From an uncultured Pseudomonadota bacterium (GTDB lineage Bacteria; Myxococcota_A; UBA796; SXON01): a DNA stretch of 56,160 nt. Shown piece by piece: positions 35,555 through 44,221 of the stretch. A program made the translations under genes and the position numbers. Numbering within the stretch: position 1 is the first letter of the stretch; every line of letters begins with the position of its first letter. The notes beneath the pieces were generated by a model. The model did not search any database. It was not told where the DNA came from and saw only the letters and a list, made by a program, of their open reading frames with translations. The DNA is taken from positions 1 to 56,160 of the forward strand of contig CAIUMM010000129.1 of assembly GCA_903900265.1 (NCBI GenBank), read 5' to 3'.

Positions 35555-38500
35555 CGGGAACGACCGATGCGAATCCCGCTGGTCTCGTTCTGCTTCACCA
35601 CGTGAACTTGCACGTCTACACGCTCCGCGATGACCGGCACATGCGAGATGAGCCCGATCTGCGTCCCGTTCGCGGCGATGCGCCGCAGCGCCTCCACCAC
35701 CGGCTCGACAGTGTCGACGTCGAGCGAGCCAAACCCCTCATCGATGAACAGCGTCTGCACGTTCACCGAACGCGAGGAGAGCCGACCGAGCGCCAAGGCG
35801 AGCGCCAGCGAGACGAGGAAGGTCTCGCCGCCGGACAAGCTGTCGGTGCCGCGAATCTCATCCCCGCTGCCCTCGTCGCACACCCGGAGGTCCATGCCCG
35901 AGCCCGGATGCCGTTGCAGGGAGTATCGACCTGCAAAATACTTGAGCTGCTCGTTCGCGAGCTCCACGAGCGCATCGACGCTCCGCGCCTGAGCGAGGGC
36001 GCGGAACCTCTCGCCGCCTTCGCCGCCGATCAGCGCTCGCAAGCGCGCCCATGGCGCGGCGATGCGCACCAGCTCTGCGTGCTCTTGTTCGGCTTCGAGG
36101 CGCTTCCGACCTTCCTCCCGCCCCCGCGCAATCTGCGCGATCCCGTCGGTGCGGGCGCTGTCCGCGGCGGCGACCGCCCCAGCCGCCTCGGCGACGCGAA
36201 CCTCCAGCGACTCGGCAGAGAAACCATCGGGGATCACGATGGCCTCGACCTCTTTCTGGGCGTTCTCCGCAGCCGCGTTGGCGAATTCCACCTGCTCCTT
36301 CGCGGCGAGCACCGTCGCGCGGATCGCCTCGCGAGCGCCGTGATCCATCAAGTTCGCGTCCAGCTGCTCGCGGGTCCAACCCAACGGGACCAGCAGCTCA
36401 TCCAGCGCCATTTCCGCCTTCCCGGCATGGGTTTCGGCCTCCTCGACCCGTTTGTGGGCCCGGAGCGCCTCGCCAGCCGCGCTCTGATATTTGGAGTCCG
36501 CCGCCGCGAGCGATGCAGCCGCCTGCTTGGAGGCCTCGGTCGCGTCGTCGATCGCGCGCTGGAGCGCAGCCTCCACATCGACGACCGGCTTGCCGTTCAG
36601 CAGCAGCGAGCGCGCCGCGCTGCGCTTGGTTTGCGTCGTCAACGAATCGGCGCGCGCCGTTTGCAGGCGCGTGAGCTCCCCGGCGGCGACTTGGTGTTCG
36701 CGGGCCGCGGTGTCGTGCGCCCCGCGCAGGCCGGGCAAGCGCGCGTTGAGCTCATCCTGCTCCTTGGTCTTGGCACGCCAGCTCGCTACCGCCAGCTCCA
36801 CGGCTGCGATCGCGGTTGTGAGCTGCGCGAAGTCGAGCACCTCAGGCCAATGTGCGAGCGCCGTGCGCGCCGCAGCTGCGCTGGCGTCGGAGCTGCTCTT
36901 GGCAGCACCGGCCTCGGCCTCGGCCTTTTTCGCCTCGGCGACCAGCCCCGCGGCGGTGTTGCCCAGCGGCGCGAGCGTGGCCGTAGCGGCGAGCACCGCA
37001 TCCTGCGCGATGCGAAGGGAGCTGTCGCAGGCGTCCCACGCCCGCTGCGCCTCCCTCGCGACGTTCAGCGCGCGATCCGCTTGGCTCACCGTAGCCCCAA
37101 GCTGCTCCTTTGTGGGAATCGGCTCGACGCCCCAGGCGGTGCGGGCATCCTCGACCGCGCCCGCCGCAGCGGCAAGGCCAGCAACGAGCGCGGGAAGTTC
37201 GGCGTCCAGCGACGCTTGCTCCGCGGCCAAACCCGCTTGCTCGGCCTTCGTACCCGCGACCTGCGCTTCGGCGAGGACGAGTCCGGCCTTCAGCTCCTCC
37301 ACCAGCTCAGAAGCCGCAGCTAAGGCCGGCGACTCAGCGGCCGCGCCCCAAGGATGCTCGGTGGCGCCGCACAACGGACACGCCTCGCCCTCCACCAGCT
37401 CCCGGCGGCGATCGTCCAACGACAGCCGATCGCGCGCCCGAGAGAGCGCTTTTTCTGCTCCCGCAAGCTCGCCCTCCGCCCGCGTGACCACCGCCAACTG
37501 CTCCTGCAGGCCCGCCGCGAGGCGCTCCCGCAACGGCCCAATCTGCCCGCTGCGCAGCGCTTTCGGATCCAAGCGAGCCTGTGCCTCTTTCCATAGGATC
37601 TCCCTGTCCAGTAGGCGTACGCCAAGCTCTTCGCGGCCCTTCGCCGCGAGCAGCGCCGCGAGCTCCGCCTGAAGATCGGGGCGCAGGCCGAGGGAATCAA
37701 GCTCGACCTTCGCCCTCGCCAGTTCGACGTTGGCAAGCTCCAGCGCCGTCTCTGCGGCCGCGCACTCCGCCTGAGCGACACGCGCCGCCTCCGCAGCCCC
37801 TCGCGCCGCGGAGGCGCGCTGGGCGCTGTAGGCTTCAAGCTCCTGGAGGGTGCGAAGCTGATGCACCGGATCTCCCCCGGCGAGCGTGGTGGCGATGCCC
37901 GTGCGGGATTGGAGGTACTGGCTACACGCCGCCTCCGCACCGACCGCTCGTTCCAGATCCGCCTGCGCACCGTTCAACGCGCCGGCGCGCTCCTGCAGAC
38001 GTTGATCCTGCTCGACGACGCCCGCGTTCGCGGTCTCCACCTCCCGCGCCGAGGCCCGCAGTTGCTCGTCGAGCTCCAGCGCGCGCTCGATGTCGGGGCG
38101 CGCATCGGCCTGATGGGAGCGTGCAGCGTCCGCGTCACGCTGTCGGGCGAGCGCCGTCTCCGAAGCAGCGCCGAGACGATTCTTCGCGCCCTGCAGATCC
38201 TCCGCACGCGCCTTCGCGTCGTTCTGCAGCGTGCGCAGCGCCTCGAACGCAGATTGGCGCTTGTCCCGCGCCGTACGGAGCGGCTCGGCGCGGTCGGCGC
38301 GCTCTCCACGCAGACGATTGGGCTCTTCTTTGCGTTGCCGTTCGAGGGCACGTTCTACGGCAGCCTGCGCGTCGACCCGAGCGGCTCTGCGCGCCTGCAG
38401 ATCCTTCCACAGTCGCTGCTCCTCGGCGACCTTCCGCTGCAGCTCTTGTGCAACGCGAAGCGCGTCTTTGAGCGCGTCGGTGGTCTGATTGGCCGCGTCT

Positions 38501-39201
38501 TCCTGCTCAGCGGTCCAAGGCGTGAGCCGCTCCATCCGGTCACGGCACGCCTCCACGGCCTTGTCCCTGAGCTTGGCCAGCTCATGCACCTTGCGACCGA
38601 TGCCCGAGTACTGATCCGCGCCGGTGATCTTCTCCAGCAGCTCGGCGCGGTCCTTGGACTTGGCCTTCAGAAACGCCGAAAAATCCCCCTGCGCCAGCAT
38701 CGCTGCGCGCCGGAACTCGGTCTCGGACAATCCGACGAGCGCCAGCACCTTGGCTTCATGCTCGCCTTTGGTGCGCGTCAACGCGGCGCCGATGGGGTTC
38801 CCCGCAGCGTCGATCTCCCACACGACCGGCATCTCCACATGAAGATTGCCCCTGTTGTCGCCCCGACCGACCGACCGCACCGACCACTGGGATCGGTACC
38901 GGCGATTGTCATCGGCGAGGAACTCACACAGCGCCAGAGCCTCGGTCTGGCCGCGCCGGACGATGGAGACCGCCTTTCCGGTTTGGTAGCCGCCATCGAG
39001 ATCGATGGAGGTGACGCCCTCATTTCGAGGGAGCGAGCCGTACAGAGCGAGACACACCGCGTCCAGTACGGTGCTCTTTCCAGCGCCGGTCCGACCGGTG
39101 ATCGCGAAGATCGTGGCGTCCGCCAAGAGCCCGCCGTCCAGCTGGACATCGAACTCCTTGAAGGAAGCGAGGTTCTCCCCCTTGATGCGCGTGATCTTCA
39201 T
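35551..39201 (-). CDS. sbcC: Exonuclease subunit SbcC (Rad50-like SMC ATPase)
   Basis: A 1,216-residue ATPase that with SbcD forms the Mre11-Rad50-type complex, which opens hairpins, removes protein-blocked ends and degrades double-stranded ends. Walker A is ITGRTGAGKSTVLDAVCLALYG (Lys42; the usual Pro is Arg37), followed by a long Ala/Glu/Leu-rich coiled coil. The zinc hook is in GEACPLCGATEHPWG near the middle (about 610-625). The signature DSLSGGETFLVSLALALALGRL and Walker B TLFIDEGFGSLD lie near the C-terminus. The ATG overlaps the sbcD stop by four bases. Length is slightly over the usual 1,050 residues, from a longer coiled coil. A methyltransferase gene is coupled at its end. Confidence 0.97.
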   Translation of the reverse strand: MKITRIKGENLASFKEFDVQLDGGLLADATIFAITGRTGAGKSTVLDAVCLALYGSLPRNEGVTSIDLDGGYQTGKAVSIVRRGQTEALALCEFLADDNRRYRSQWSVRSVGRGDNRGNLHVEMPVVWEIDAAGNPIGAALTRTKGEHEAKVLALVGLSETEFRRAAMLAQGDFSAFLKAKSKDRAELLEKITGADQYSGIGRKVHELAKLRDKAVEACRDRMERLTPWTAEQEDAANQTTDALKDALRVAQELQRKVAEEQRLWKDLQARRAARVDAQAAVERALERQRKEEPNRLRGERADRAEPLRTARDKRQSAFEALRTLQNDAKARAEDLQGAKNRLGAASETALARQRDADAARSHQADARPDIERALELDEQLRASAREVETANAGVVEQDQRLQERAGALNGAQADLERAVGAEAACSQYLQSRTGIATTLAGGDPVHQLRTLQELEAYSAQRASAARGAAEAARVAQAECAAAETALELANVELARAKVELDSLGLRPDLQAELAALLAAKGREELGVRLLDREILWKEAQARLDPKALRSGQIGPLRERLAAGLQEQLAVVTRAEGELAGAEKALSRARDRLSLDDRRRELVEGEACPLCGATEHPWGAAAESPALAAASELVEELKAGLVLAEAQVAGTKAEQAGLAAEQASLDAELPALVAGLAAAAGAVEDARTAWGVEPIPTKEQLGATVSQADRALNVAREAQRAWDACDSSLRIAQDAVLAATATLAPLGNTAAGLVAEAKKAEAEAGAAKSSSDASAAAARTALAHWPEVLDFAQLTTAIAAVELAVASWRAKTKEQDELNARLPGLRGAHDTAAREHQVAAGELTRLQTARADSLTTQTKRSAARSLLLNGKPVVDVEAALQRAIDDATEASKQAAASLAAADSKYQSAAGEALRAHKRVEEAETHAGKAEMALDELLVPLGWTREQLDANLMDHGAREAIRATVLAAKEQVEFANAAAENAQKEVEAIVIPDGFSAESLEVRVAEAAGAVAAADSARTDGIAQIARGREEGRKRLEAEQEHAELVRIAAPWARLRALIGGEGGERFRALAQARSVDALVELANEQLKYFAGRYSLQRHPGSGMDLRVCDEGSGDEIRGTDSLSGGETFLVSLALALALGRLSSRSVNVQTLFIDEGFGSLDVDTVEPVVEALRRIAANGTQIGLISHVPVIAERVDVQVHVVKQNETSGIRIGRSR

Positions 39202-40415
39202 GCTTGCACCTGGGTGTAGGCCGCGACCGCTTCGGCAAAAGCCGCAGCGACGTCGGGCGGGACGTCCGGCTCGTCGGGATGGGCTTGCCGCCACGCGTCT
39301 TCAAAGACGATCTGGGGGCTGACGTCCTCCAGCCGGGCGCGCGGCGTAGCGTCGTCCGACTGAGTGACCGATCGTTCGATGTCCACGTGCAGCAGACGGA
39401 GACGCTTGCTGACCGCGCGCTCGTCCAACGCACGCTTGTCGACCGCGGTAGCGCCTGCGGCGAGGCGGATCTGCACCAGAGGCCACCCGTCTTCACCCGG
39501 CTCGCCCTGCGGCAGCGCCGCGATGCGGAGCGCAGCCTCCGCCACCGACATCGCGGCGGTGCGACTGGGCCACGTCTGCATCTCGACGCTGCGGGGGATG
39601 GGAATCGACGTGGTGAACGCGCGCGCGCGCCCGCCCTCTACGGCCTCGATGTCAATCTGCAGCACCCGGTGCGCGTAGTCCTGCTCGGAGAACGACATGG
39701 GGATGGGTGAACCTGCGTACCAGACGTTTTCGGCCGGCTGCTGCGGGAGGTGCAGGTGCCCCAGCGCGGTGTAAGCGACATCCTCAGGAAAAACGTTGAC
39801 TGAAGTTGCTTCTACGCCGCCGACCATCTCTCGCTCGGAGTCCTTGCTGCGCTGCGCCCCCTTGGCGCCCGCCGCATACAAGTGCCCCGTCAGCATCAGC
39901 GCAGCCGTCGGCGGAGCCTCCGCGCGCATCGCCTCTACGACGCGCTCGTACACCCGCTGCACGTCGAAGGTGGAGCACGCCCCCAGAAACGGCACCGCGC
40001 CCAGCACGACGCGCACCTCTCCCGCAGCGTTTCGCAGCGGCACCAACGTCGGCCCGATGTCGGGCTGACCATCCTCCAAGCGCCCCAAACCGCCGACGGT
40101 GTGGATCCGCAGCGCACGCAGCAGCTCAGCGGGCGCGTCCAAGCGCGCCGCGCTGTCGTGGTTTCCCCCGATCACCACGAGCTGCAAGTCAGGCAGCAGC
40201 CGGATGACCTCGGCCAGCCACCCGTACCAAAGCGTCAGCGCCCGACTGGGCGGGTTGGCGTTGTCGAAGATGTCTCCCGCGATCACGATGGCGTCGAACT
40301 TTCCTTCCAGCAACCGCTGTGTGAGCCACGCCAAGAAGCGAGCATGCTCGAAATCCCGAGGATGATCTTTGAGGGTAGCGCCAAGATGCCAGTCTGAGGT
40401 GTGCAGGATTCGCAT
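39198..40415 (-). CDS. sbcD: Exonuclease subunit SbcD (Mre11-like nuclease)
   Basis: A 405-residue Mn-dependent nuclease partner of SbcC. All phosphoesterase motifs are present: MRILHTSDWHLGATL (Asp8, His10), VIAGDIFDNANPPSRAL, VVIGGNHDSAARLDAP, LMLTGHLYAAGA and DVAYTALGHLHLPQ. The C-terminal 150 residues are the dimer and SbcC-binding part. The ATG at 40415 begins directly with the first motif. Stop and sbcC start overlap as ATGA, so both subunits are made from one message, in the usual sbcD-sbcC order. The TetR gene diverges upstream with 142 bases between starts. Confidence 0.97.
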   Translation of the reverse strand: MRILHTSDWHLGATLKDHPRDFEHARFLAWLTQRLLEGKFDAIVIAGDIFDNANPPSRALTLWYGWLAEVIRLLPDLQLVVIGGNHDSAARLDAPAELLRALRIHTVGGLGRLEDGQPDIGPTLVPLRNAAGEVRVVLGAVPFLGACSTFDVQRVYERVVEAMRAEAPPTAALMLTGHLYAAGAKGAQRSKDSEREMVGGVEATSVNVFPEDVAYTALGHLHLPQQPAENVWYAGSPIPMSFSEQDYAHRVLQIDIEAVEGGRARAFTTSIPIPRSVEMQTWPSRTAAMSVAEAALRIAALPQGEPGEDGWPLVQIRLAAGATAVDKRALDERAVSKRLRLLHVDIERSVTQSDDATPRARLEDVSPQIVFEDAWRQAHPDEPDVPPDVAAAFAEAVAAYTQVQA

Positions 40416-40529
40416 TCCGCCAACCTACTCTGGAGGGGCGCCAAAATATGTCCGAGGCGCGGAGCGGTTGTACTATTTTCCAGAAGCCGAGCACCCGCCG
40501 CGCGCCCTCACGCTGGAGGAGACCGGCGA

Positions 40530-40544
40530 AACAACCGGATTGTT
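40530..40544. promoter_or_regulatory. Candidate operator: AACAA-N5-TTGTT inverted repeat before the TetR gene
   Basis: Arms AACAA and TTGTT are exact complements around CCGGA. It lies 13 bases upstream of the TetR ATG in the sbcD/TetR divergent spacer, where an autoregulatory site would be expected. A possible -10 hexamer TACTAT is at 40471-40476 without a matching -35. Short arms mean chance is possible. Confidence 0.3.
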
Positions 40545-40557
40545 GATATTCCGACAC

Positions 40558-41220
40558 ATGCCCGAATCTCGCCACGCCGACATGGTCGCCGCGATCAAAT
40601 CCGCCGCGCGCGCCCAAATTCGCGACCATGGCGCCGCAGCCTTGTCGTTGGGCGGCATCGCCCGCACCTTAGGCGTCACCACGCCGGCTCTTTACCGCTA
40701 TTTTGACGGGAGAGACGCGCTCGTCACCAGCCTCGTAGCCGACGCCTACGGGGAGCTCGGGCAAGCGTTGGAGGACGCCTCGATCTCGGCGGCCGAGGCC
40801 CTGGATACCCGATTCATCGCCCTCGCCAGGGCCTATCGACTCTGGGCCATCGCCCGGCCCCAGGAGTACATCCTGATCCACGGGGCGATTTTCCCCGGAT
40901 ACCGCGCCCCCATCGAGGTCGTGGCCGCGGCCGCGCTGCGCAGCTTGCACATCTTTGTCGATCTGCTTGCCCGGGCGCAGGAGGCCGGCACCCTGCGCAT
41001 GCCACGCGCCTACAGCGATCCTGACGCTATCGCCCGCCTCGGCCCCATTGCGCGGGCGCTGCCGCTGCCGATGGTCGCGACCGCGTACTCCACGTGGCTC
41101 GCGCTTCACGGTCTGGTCTGGGAGGAGCTGCTGGGGCGGCTACCCGGCGGCCTGGCCGACGACGGCGCGCTCTTCGACATTGAAGCCGCCGCGATCGCCG
41201 AGCGGCTGGGCCTTGGCTGA
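40558..41220 (+). CDS. TetR-family regulator with WHG-type C-terminal domain
   Basis: A 220-residue repressor-like protein. The N-terminal HTH covers ALSLGGIARTLGVTTPALYRYFDGRDALV (about 29-57), the standard TetR DNA-binding unit with Y-R-Y-F. The ligand domain reads ALARAYRLWAIARPQEYILIHG and later AYSTWLALHGLVWEELLGRL, the pattern of the WHG domain. The ATG at 40558 begins about 20 residues before helix 1 of the HTH, as expected; the frame stays open upstream into sbcD but without conserved sequence. It is divergent from sbcD and is followed by the CAP lipoprotein 27 bases after its stop. Ligand and targets unknown; self-control through the nearby inverted repeat is possible. Confidence 0.92.
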   Translation: MPESRHADMVAAIKSAARAQIRDHGAAALSLGGIARTLGVTTPALYRYFDGRDALVTSLVADAYGELGQALEDASISAAEALDTRFIALARAYRLWAIARPQEYILIHGAIFPGYRAPIEVVAAAALRSLHIFVDLLARAQEAGTLRMPRAYSDPDAIARLGPIARALPLPMVATAYSTWLALHGLVWEELLGRLPGGLADDGALFDIEAAAIAERLGLG

Positions 41221-41247
41221 ACCGGACGCGCCGACGGCAGGACTCCC

Positions 41248-42306
41248 GTGGATTATGTGCTCGGCATGACCCTCGCTCGCTTCGGAACGCCCATCGCCGC
41301 TGCTTTGCTCCTGACCGGGTGCGTGCCTGCCGAAGACGCACACAAGGGCATTCCCAAGGATCAGCGCCCGCCGCTCGATGACAGCGCCGGGATCGATTCG
41401 GCGGACGCCGACACCGATAGCGACACCGATGCGGACACCGATAGCGACACCGACGCGGACAGCGACACCGATAGCGACACCGATGCGGATGCCGACACCG
41501 ATGACAGCGCCGCGATGTGCGCCCGTTGGACCGCCGACCGCGCCGATCTGGCGGAAGGCGCATGGAACGGCAACGTCGCCGCTTGCAACGCCGGAGATAT
41601 GACCGCTGCTTGGCGAGACAAGGTGCTCACCCAGGTGAACCTCTATCGCTGGCTCGCCGACCTCCCAGCCGTCAGCTTGGACGCCACCCGCAACGCAGCG
41701 TCTCAGGAGTGCGCGCTGATGGAGACCGCCCACGGCTCCCTGTCGCACTATCCAGATAGTTCCTGGACTTGCTACGACGCAAGCGGCGCCTCTGCCGCAG
41801 GTTCATCCAACATCGCCACCACGCCCGCGATCGACGCGGTGGACCTCTACATGCTCGACTTCGGCAACGAGTCAACCATCGGACATCGCAGGTGGATCCT
41901 GTCGAACGGCCTCGGCCCGATCGGCGTGGGCTCGACGAGCAGCTACTCCTGCATGTGGGTGATCGGCGGCTCCGGTTCGGACCGCGCCGCATGGACCGCG
42001 TGGCCGGCGCCGGGCTCGTTCCCGATCGACGCGATGGGCTCGGGGACCACCGGAGTAGACTACGTGGGTTGGAGCCTGCAATCCGACACCATCGACCTGA
42101 CCCGCGCGGCAGTGACGGTGACCGAAGGCAGCACGAACAAAGCCGTTACCGTCACGCAGCTCGACCCCTACTATGGGAGCAATTACGCGATCACCATCAA
42201 GCCCAACGGCTGGCGCTCGGCCGCAGGCAAGACCTACCATGTCTCGGTGACCGGAACCTCCACCGCCATCGCCTACGACGTCGCGATGACCGATTGTGGC
42301 TCCTGA
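41248..42306 (+). CDS. CAP/SCP-domain lipoprotein with Asp/Ser/Thr-rich linker
   Basis: A 352-residue secreted lipoprotein (lipobox LLLTGC). AGGA lies five bases before GTG 41248; an in-frame ATG at 41266 also keeps the signal. After the Cys comes a strongly acidic tract of Asp with Ser, Thr and Ala (about 48-88), a surface spacer that may bind calcium. The CAP/SCP-like domain follows: VLTQVNLYRWLADLPAVSLD, AASQECALMETAHGSLSHYP and GNESTIGHRRWILSNGLGPI, where His in AHG and H-R-R-W are the conserved positions. The last 90 residues form a beta-rich segment ending in a Cys. CAP proteins are secreted, often with unknown roles. It probably sits on the outer surface. Confidence 0.85.
   Translation: MDYVLGMTLARFGTPIAAALLLTGCVPAEDAHKGIPKDQRPPLDDSAGIDSADADTDSDTDADTDSDTDADSDTDSDTDADADTDDSAAMCARWTADRADLAEGAWNGNVAACNAGDMTAAWRDKVLTQVNLYRWLADLPAVSLDATRNAASQECALMETAHGSLSHYPDSSWTCYDASGASAAGSSNIATTPAIDAVDLYMLDFGNESTIGHRRWILSNGLGPIGVGSTSSYSCMWVIGGSGSDRAAWTAWPAPGSFPIDAMGSGTTGVDYVGWSLQSDTIDLTRAAVTVTEGSTNKAVTVTQLDPYYGSNYAITIKPNGWRSAAGKTYHVSVTGTSTAIAYDVAMTDCGS
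41404..41508 (+). repeat. GACACCGATAGC-type low-complexity repeat coding for an acidic linker
   Basis: Irregular 6- and 12-base units (GACACCGATAGC, GACACCGATGCG) alternate for about 105 bases and encode DTDS/DTDA repeats in the CAP lipoprotein. All units are multiples of three, so length changes would keep the frame. Confidence 0.85.
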
Positions 42307-42354
42307 AACCCGAGAGCTGAAGTCTGCGGGTGCTCTTCTCGAATAAAACCTCCC

Positions 42355-42378
42355 GCTCGCGGTTAGTATCGTGCGAGC
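42355..42378. promoter_or_regulatory. Inverted repeat GCTCGC-N12-GCGAGC around a possible -10 box
   Basis: Exact 6-base arms (42355-42360 and 42373-42378) enclose TAGTAT at 42364-42369, a fair -10 hexamer, 22 bases before the ATG at 42392. No good -35 is seen. It could be an operator over the promoter, or a leader hairpin if transcription begins further upstream. The 85-base gap containing it is more AT-rich than the flanking genes. Confidence 0.3.
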
Positions 42379-42391
42379 TATCGGAGTCTAC

Positions 42392-43216
42392 ATGCTGTCC
42401 ATCCTCCTCCTCGCCGGTTTTGCCCATGCCAAGAAGGCACCAAAAACCCCGCCGCCGCCTATCGAAGGCTGGCATCATGAAGAAGGTTGGAAGGGCGATT
42501 GTTACTACCCCAAGAACTTCGCCGCGCTGGGTGAAGGCGACCGGCGTGCGGCGCGGGCGGACACGCTCGCCGCGCTGAAGTCCCAGTGGGACGGCGGGCG
42601 CGACGACGGCGTGAGCTTCGACTCCAACGTCACCGACGACATCCAGAACACGCTCTGGGGCCGCCCGGAGAAGACCGAAGCGATGGCCAAGCAGAACCTC
42701 GATCTCTGCGTCGCCGCGATGAAGTCCGGGGACACGTCCAACTGGCAAGCTTGGATCGGCGGCCTGAACGGCGCGCTCAACGCCGGAGAATGCAACAATC
42801 CGCTGGCGAACACGCTGTTTGACTACCTCGACCTCGGCGTGGGTTGGCAGCGCCCCGTATCGATGTGCGCCGGCGACAAAGCCCACATCTTCGGCACGGT
42901 TCAGGACCGCTACCGCCTCTCGGACAAGGGCCCGTGGATCAACATCGAAGGCACCAAAGATCCCGCGATCGGCACGGATTGGCCCTGCAACATCGAAGGC
43001 TGCACGGTCGGGAAGCTCGTCGCGAAATTCACTGGCGAGTCCGGCGTCGAGCTGCTGTTCCCTGTCGGCGCCGACGCGAACTTCGAAGCTCCGGAGAACG
43101 GCACGCTGATGTTCAGCATCAACGACAACACCTGGTACGACAACAAGTGGTTCACCAACGGTCGCGTCGATGATCACGCCGCGATCACCATCGAGCCCGT
43201 AGGCGGCCTGCAGTAA
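42392..43216 (+). CDS. Secreted protein with C-terminal LecA/PA-IL-like lectin region
   Basis: A 274-residue exported protein; the ATG at 42392 is five bases after GGAG and gives a short cleavable signal (MLSILLLAGFAHA). The middle part has six Cys (DCYYP, LDLCVA, GECNN, SMCAG, WPCNIEGC). The C-terminal third reads GKLVAKFTGESGVELLFPVG, then NFEAPENGTLMFSINDNTWYDNKW, the pattern of PA-IL/LecA-type galactose lectins (F-P-V-G, then L-x-x-x-I-N-D ... D-N). The N-terminal 160 residues are not recognised. The next gene, an SGNH hydrolase, starts immediately after its stop (TAAATG), so the pair may bind and de-esterify a glycan together. That function is inference. Confidence 0.75.
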   Translation: MLSILLLAGFAHAKKAPKTPPPPIEGWHHEEGWKGDCYYPKNFAALGEGDRRAARADTLAALKSQWDGGRDDGVSFDSNVTDDIQNTLWGRPEKTEAMAKQNLDLCVAAMKSGDTSNWQAWIGGLNGALNAGECNNPLANTLFDYLDLGVGWQRPVSMCAGDKAHIFGTVQDRYRLSDKGPWINIEGTKDPAIGTDWPCNIEGCTVGKLVAKFTGESGVELLFPVGADANFEAPENGTLMFSINDNTWYDNKWFTNGRVDDHAAITIEPVGGLQ

Positions 43217-44197
43217 ATGGCGCGGGCAGCCGCTCGTCGCGTCGCCTTTATGGCGACGACGCTGGTGCTCTTCACCGCTGGCAGCGAGGTCGCGCTGCGG
43301 CTGGCCGGCTGGCCCAAGAAAGACGGAACCAAAGAGTTCACCCACGCGCAGAGCTACTGGGTGCAACCTGCCAATCAGCACCTCGAGCCCTACACCCACA
43401 AGGAGACCGGCGCGACCTTCCGCGTCTCCACCGACGCGAACGGCCTCCGCGCGCCCTTGCATCCACAAGAGAAGTCCGCGGGGACCTTCCGGGTGATGAC
43501 CCTCGGCTGCTCCACCACCTTCGGCTGGGGCGTAAACGACGACGAGACCTACCCCGCGCAGCTGGAGAAGGACCTCCTCGCCGACGGCCACGCCGTCGAG
43601 GTCATCAATGGCGGCCAGCCTGGCTTTACCAGCTTCCAAGGGCTCTGGCTCTGGGAGAAGGTGCTCGCGACGTACAAGCCCGATCTGGTGCTGTTCGGCT
43701 ACATCGTGCAAGACGCGCGGTCTGTGGCGTACTCGGACGCTTCCCAAGCGGTGCTCCAAGGAAACCAGGACTTCCTCAAGCAAAACATCCTCTATAACCT
43801 CCGGTTGTACGTGTTCTTGCGCAACGCGATCGACGGCTACCGCGTGCAAGCGAAAGACAAGCCGGGAGAGGGCGGCGTGTACCGGATCTCTCCCGAGGAG
43901 TACGTCGAGAACATCCGCGCCTTCAAGCAGAAGATCGACGATGTAGGCGGCAAGATGATGCTGTTTGGCTACCCGCTCGAGCGCGAAGGCTACACCGGCA
44001 CGCACCGCAGGATCCTCCACGCCGCCGGCGAGAAGCTCGAGGTTCCGGTCTACGATCCGCAGCCGGAATTCGAGCAGTACACCGCCCAAGAGTCGTTGTA
44101 CTTCCCCCAGGACCGCGGACACGCAAACGCAGCCGGCAACGCCAAGATCGCCCAAGGCGTCACGCAGTTTCTGGTCAGCCAGCGCCTCGTTCCCTAA
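43217..44197 (+). CDS. SGNH/GDSL-family hydrolase, membrane-anchored or secreted
   Basis: A 326-residue esterase-like protein with an N-terminal hydrophobic segment (VAFMATTLVLFTAGSEVAL) that acts as signal anchor or uncleaved signal. Block I is VMTLGCSTTFGWGVNDDETYP, where the nucleophile Ser follows Gly-Cys as in many SGNH acylhydrolases. Block II Gly and block III are seen in EVINGGQPGFTSFQG and LVLFGYIVQDAR (N of GxND replaced by Gln), and the catalytic Asp-x-x-His is PQDRGHANAAGN near the C-terminus. It probably removes acyl groups from sugars or lipids in the periplasm. Start ATG follows the LecA-like gene's TAA with no gap. Confidence 0.88.
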   Translation: MARAAARRVAFMATTLVLFTAGSEVALRLAGWPKKDGTKEFTHAQSYWVQPANQHLEPYTHKETGATFRVSTDANGLRAPLHPQEKSAGTFRVMTLGCSTTFGWGVNDDETYPAQLEKDLLADGHAVEVINGGQPGFTSFQGLWLWEKVLATYKPDLVLFGYIVQDARSVAYSDASQAVLQGNQDFLKQNILYNLRLYVFLRNAIDGYRVQAKDKPGEGGVYRISPEEYVENIRAFKQKIDDVGGKMMLFGYPLEREGYTGTHRRILHAAGEKLEVPVYDPQPEFEQYTAQESLYFPQDRGHANAAGNAKIAQGVTQFLVSQRLVP

Positions 44198-44221
44198 ACC
44201 CGCGGGCTGCGCCCAAGGTGT

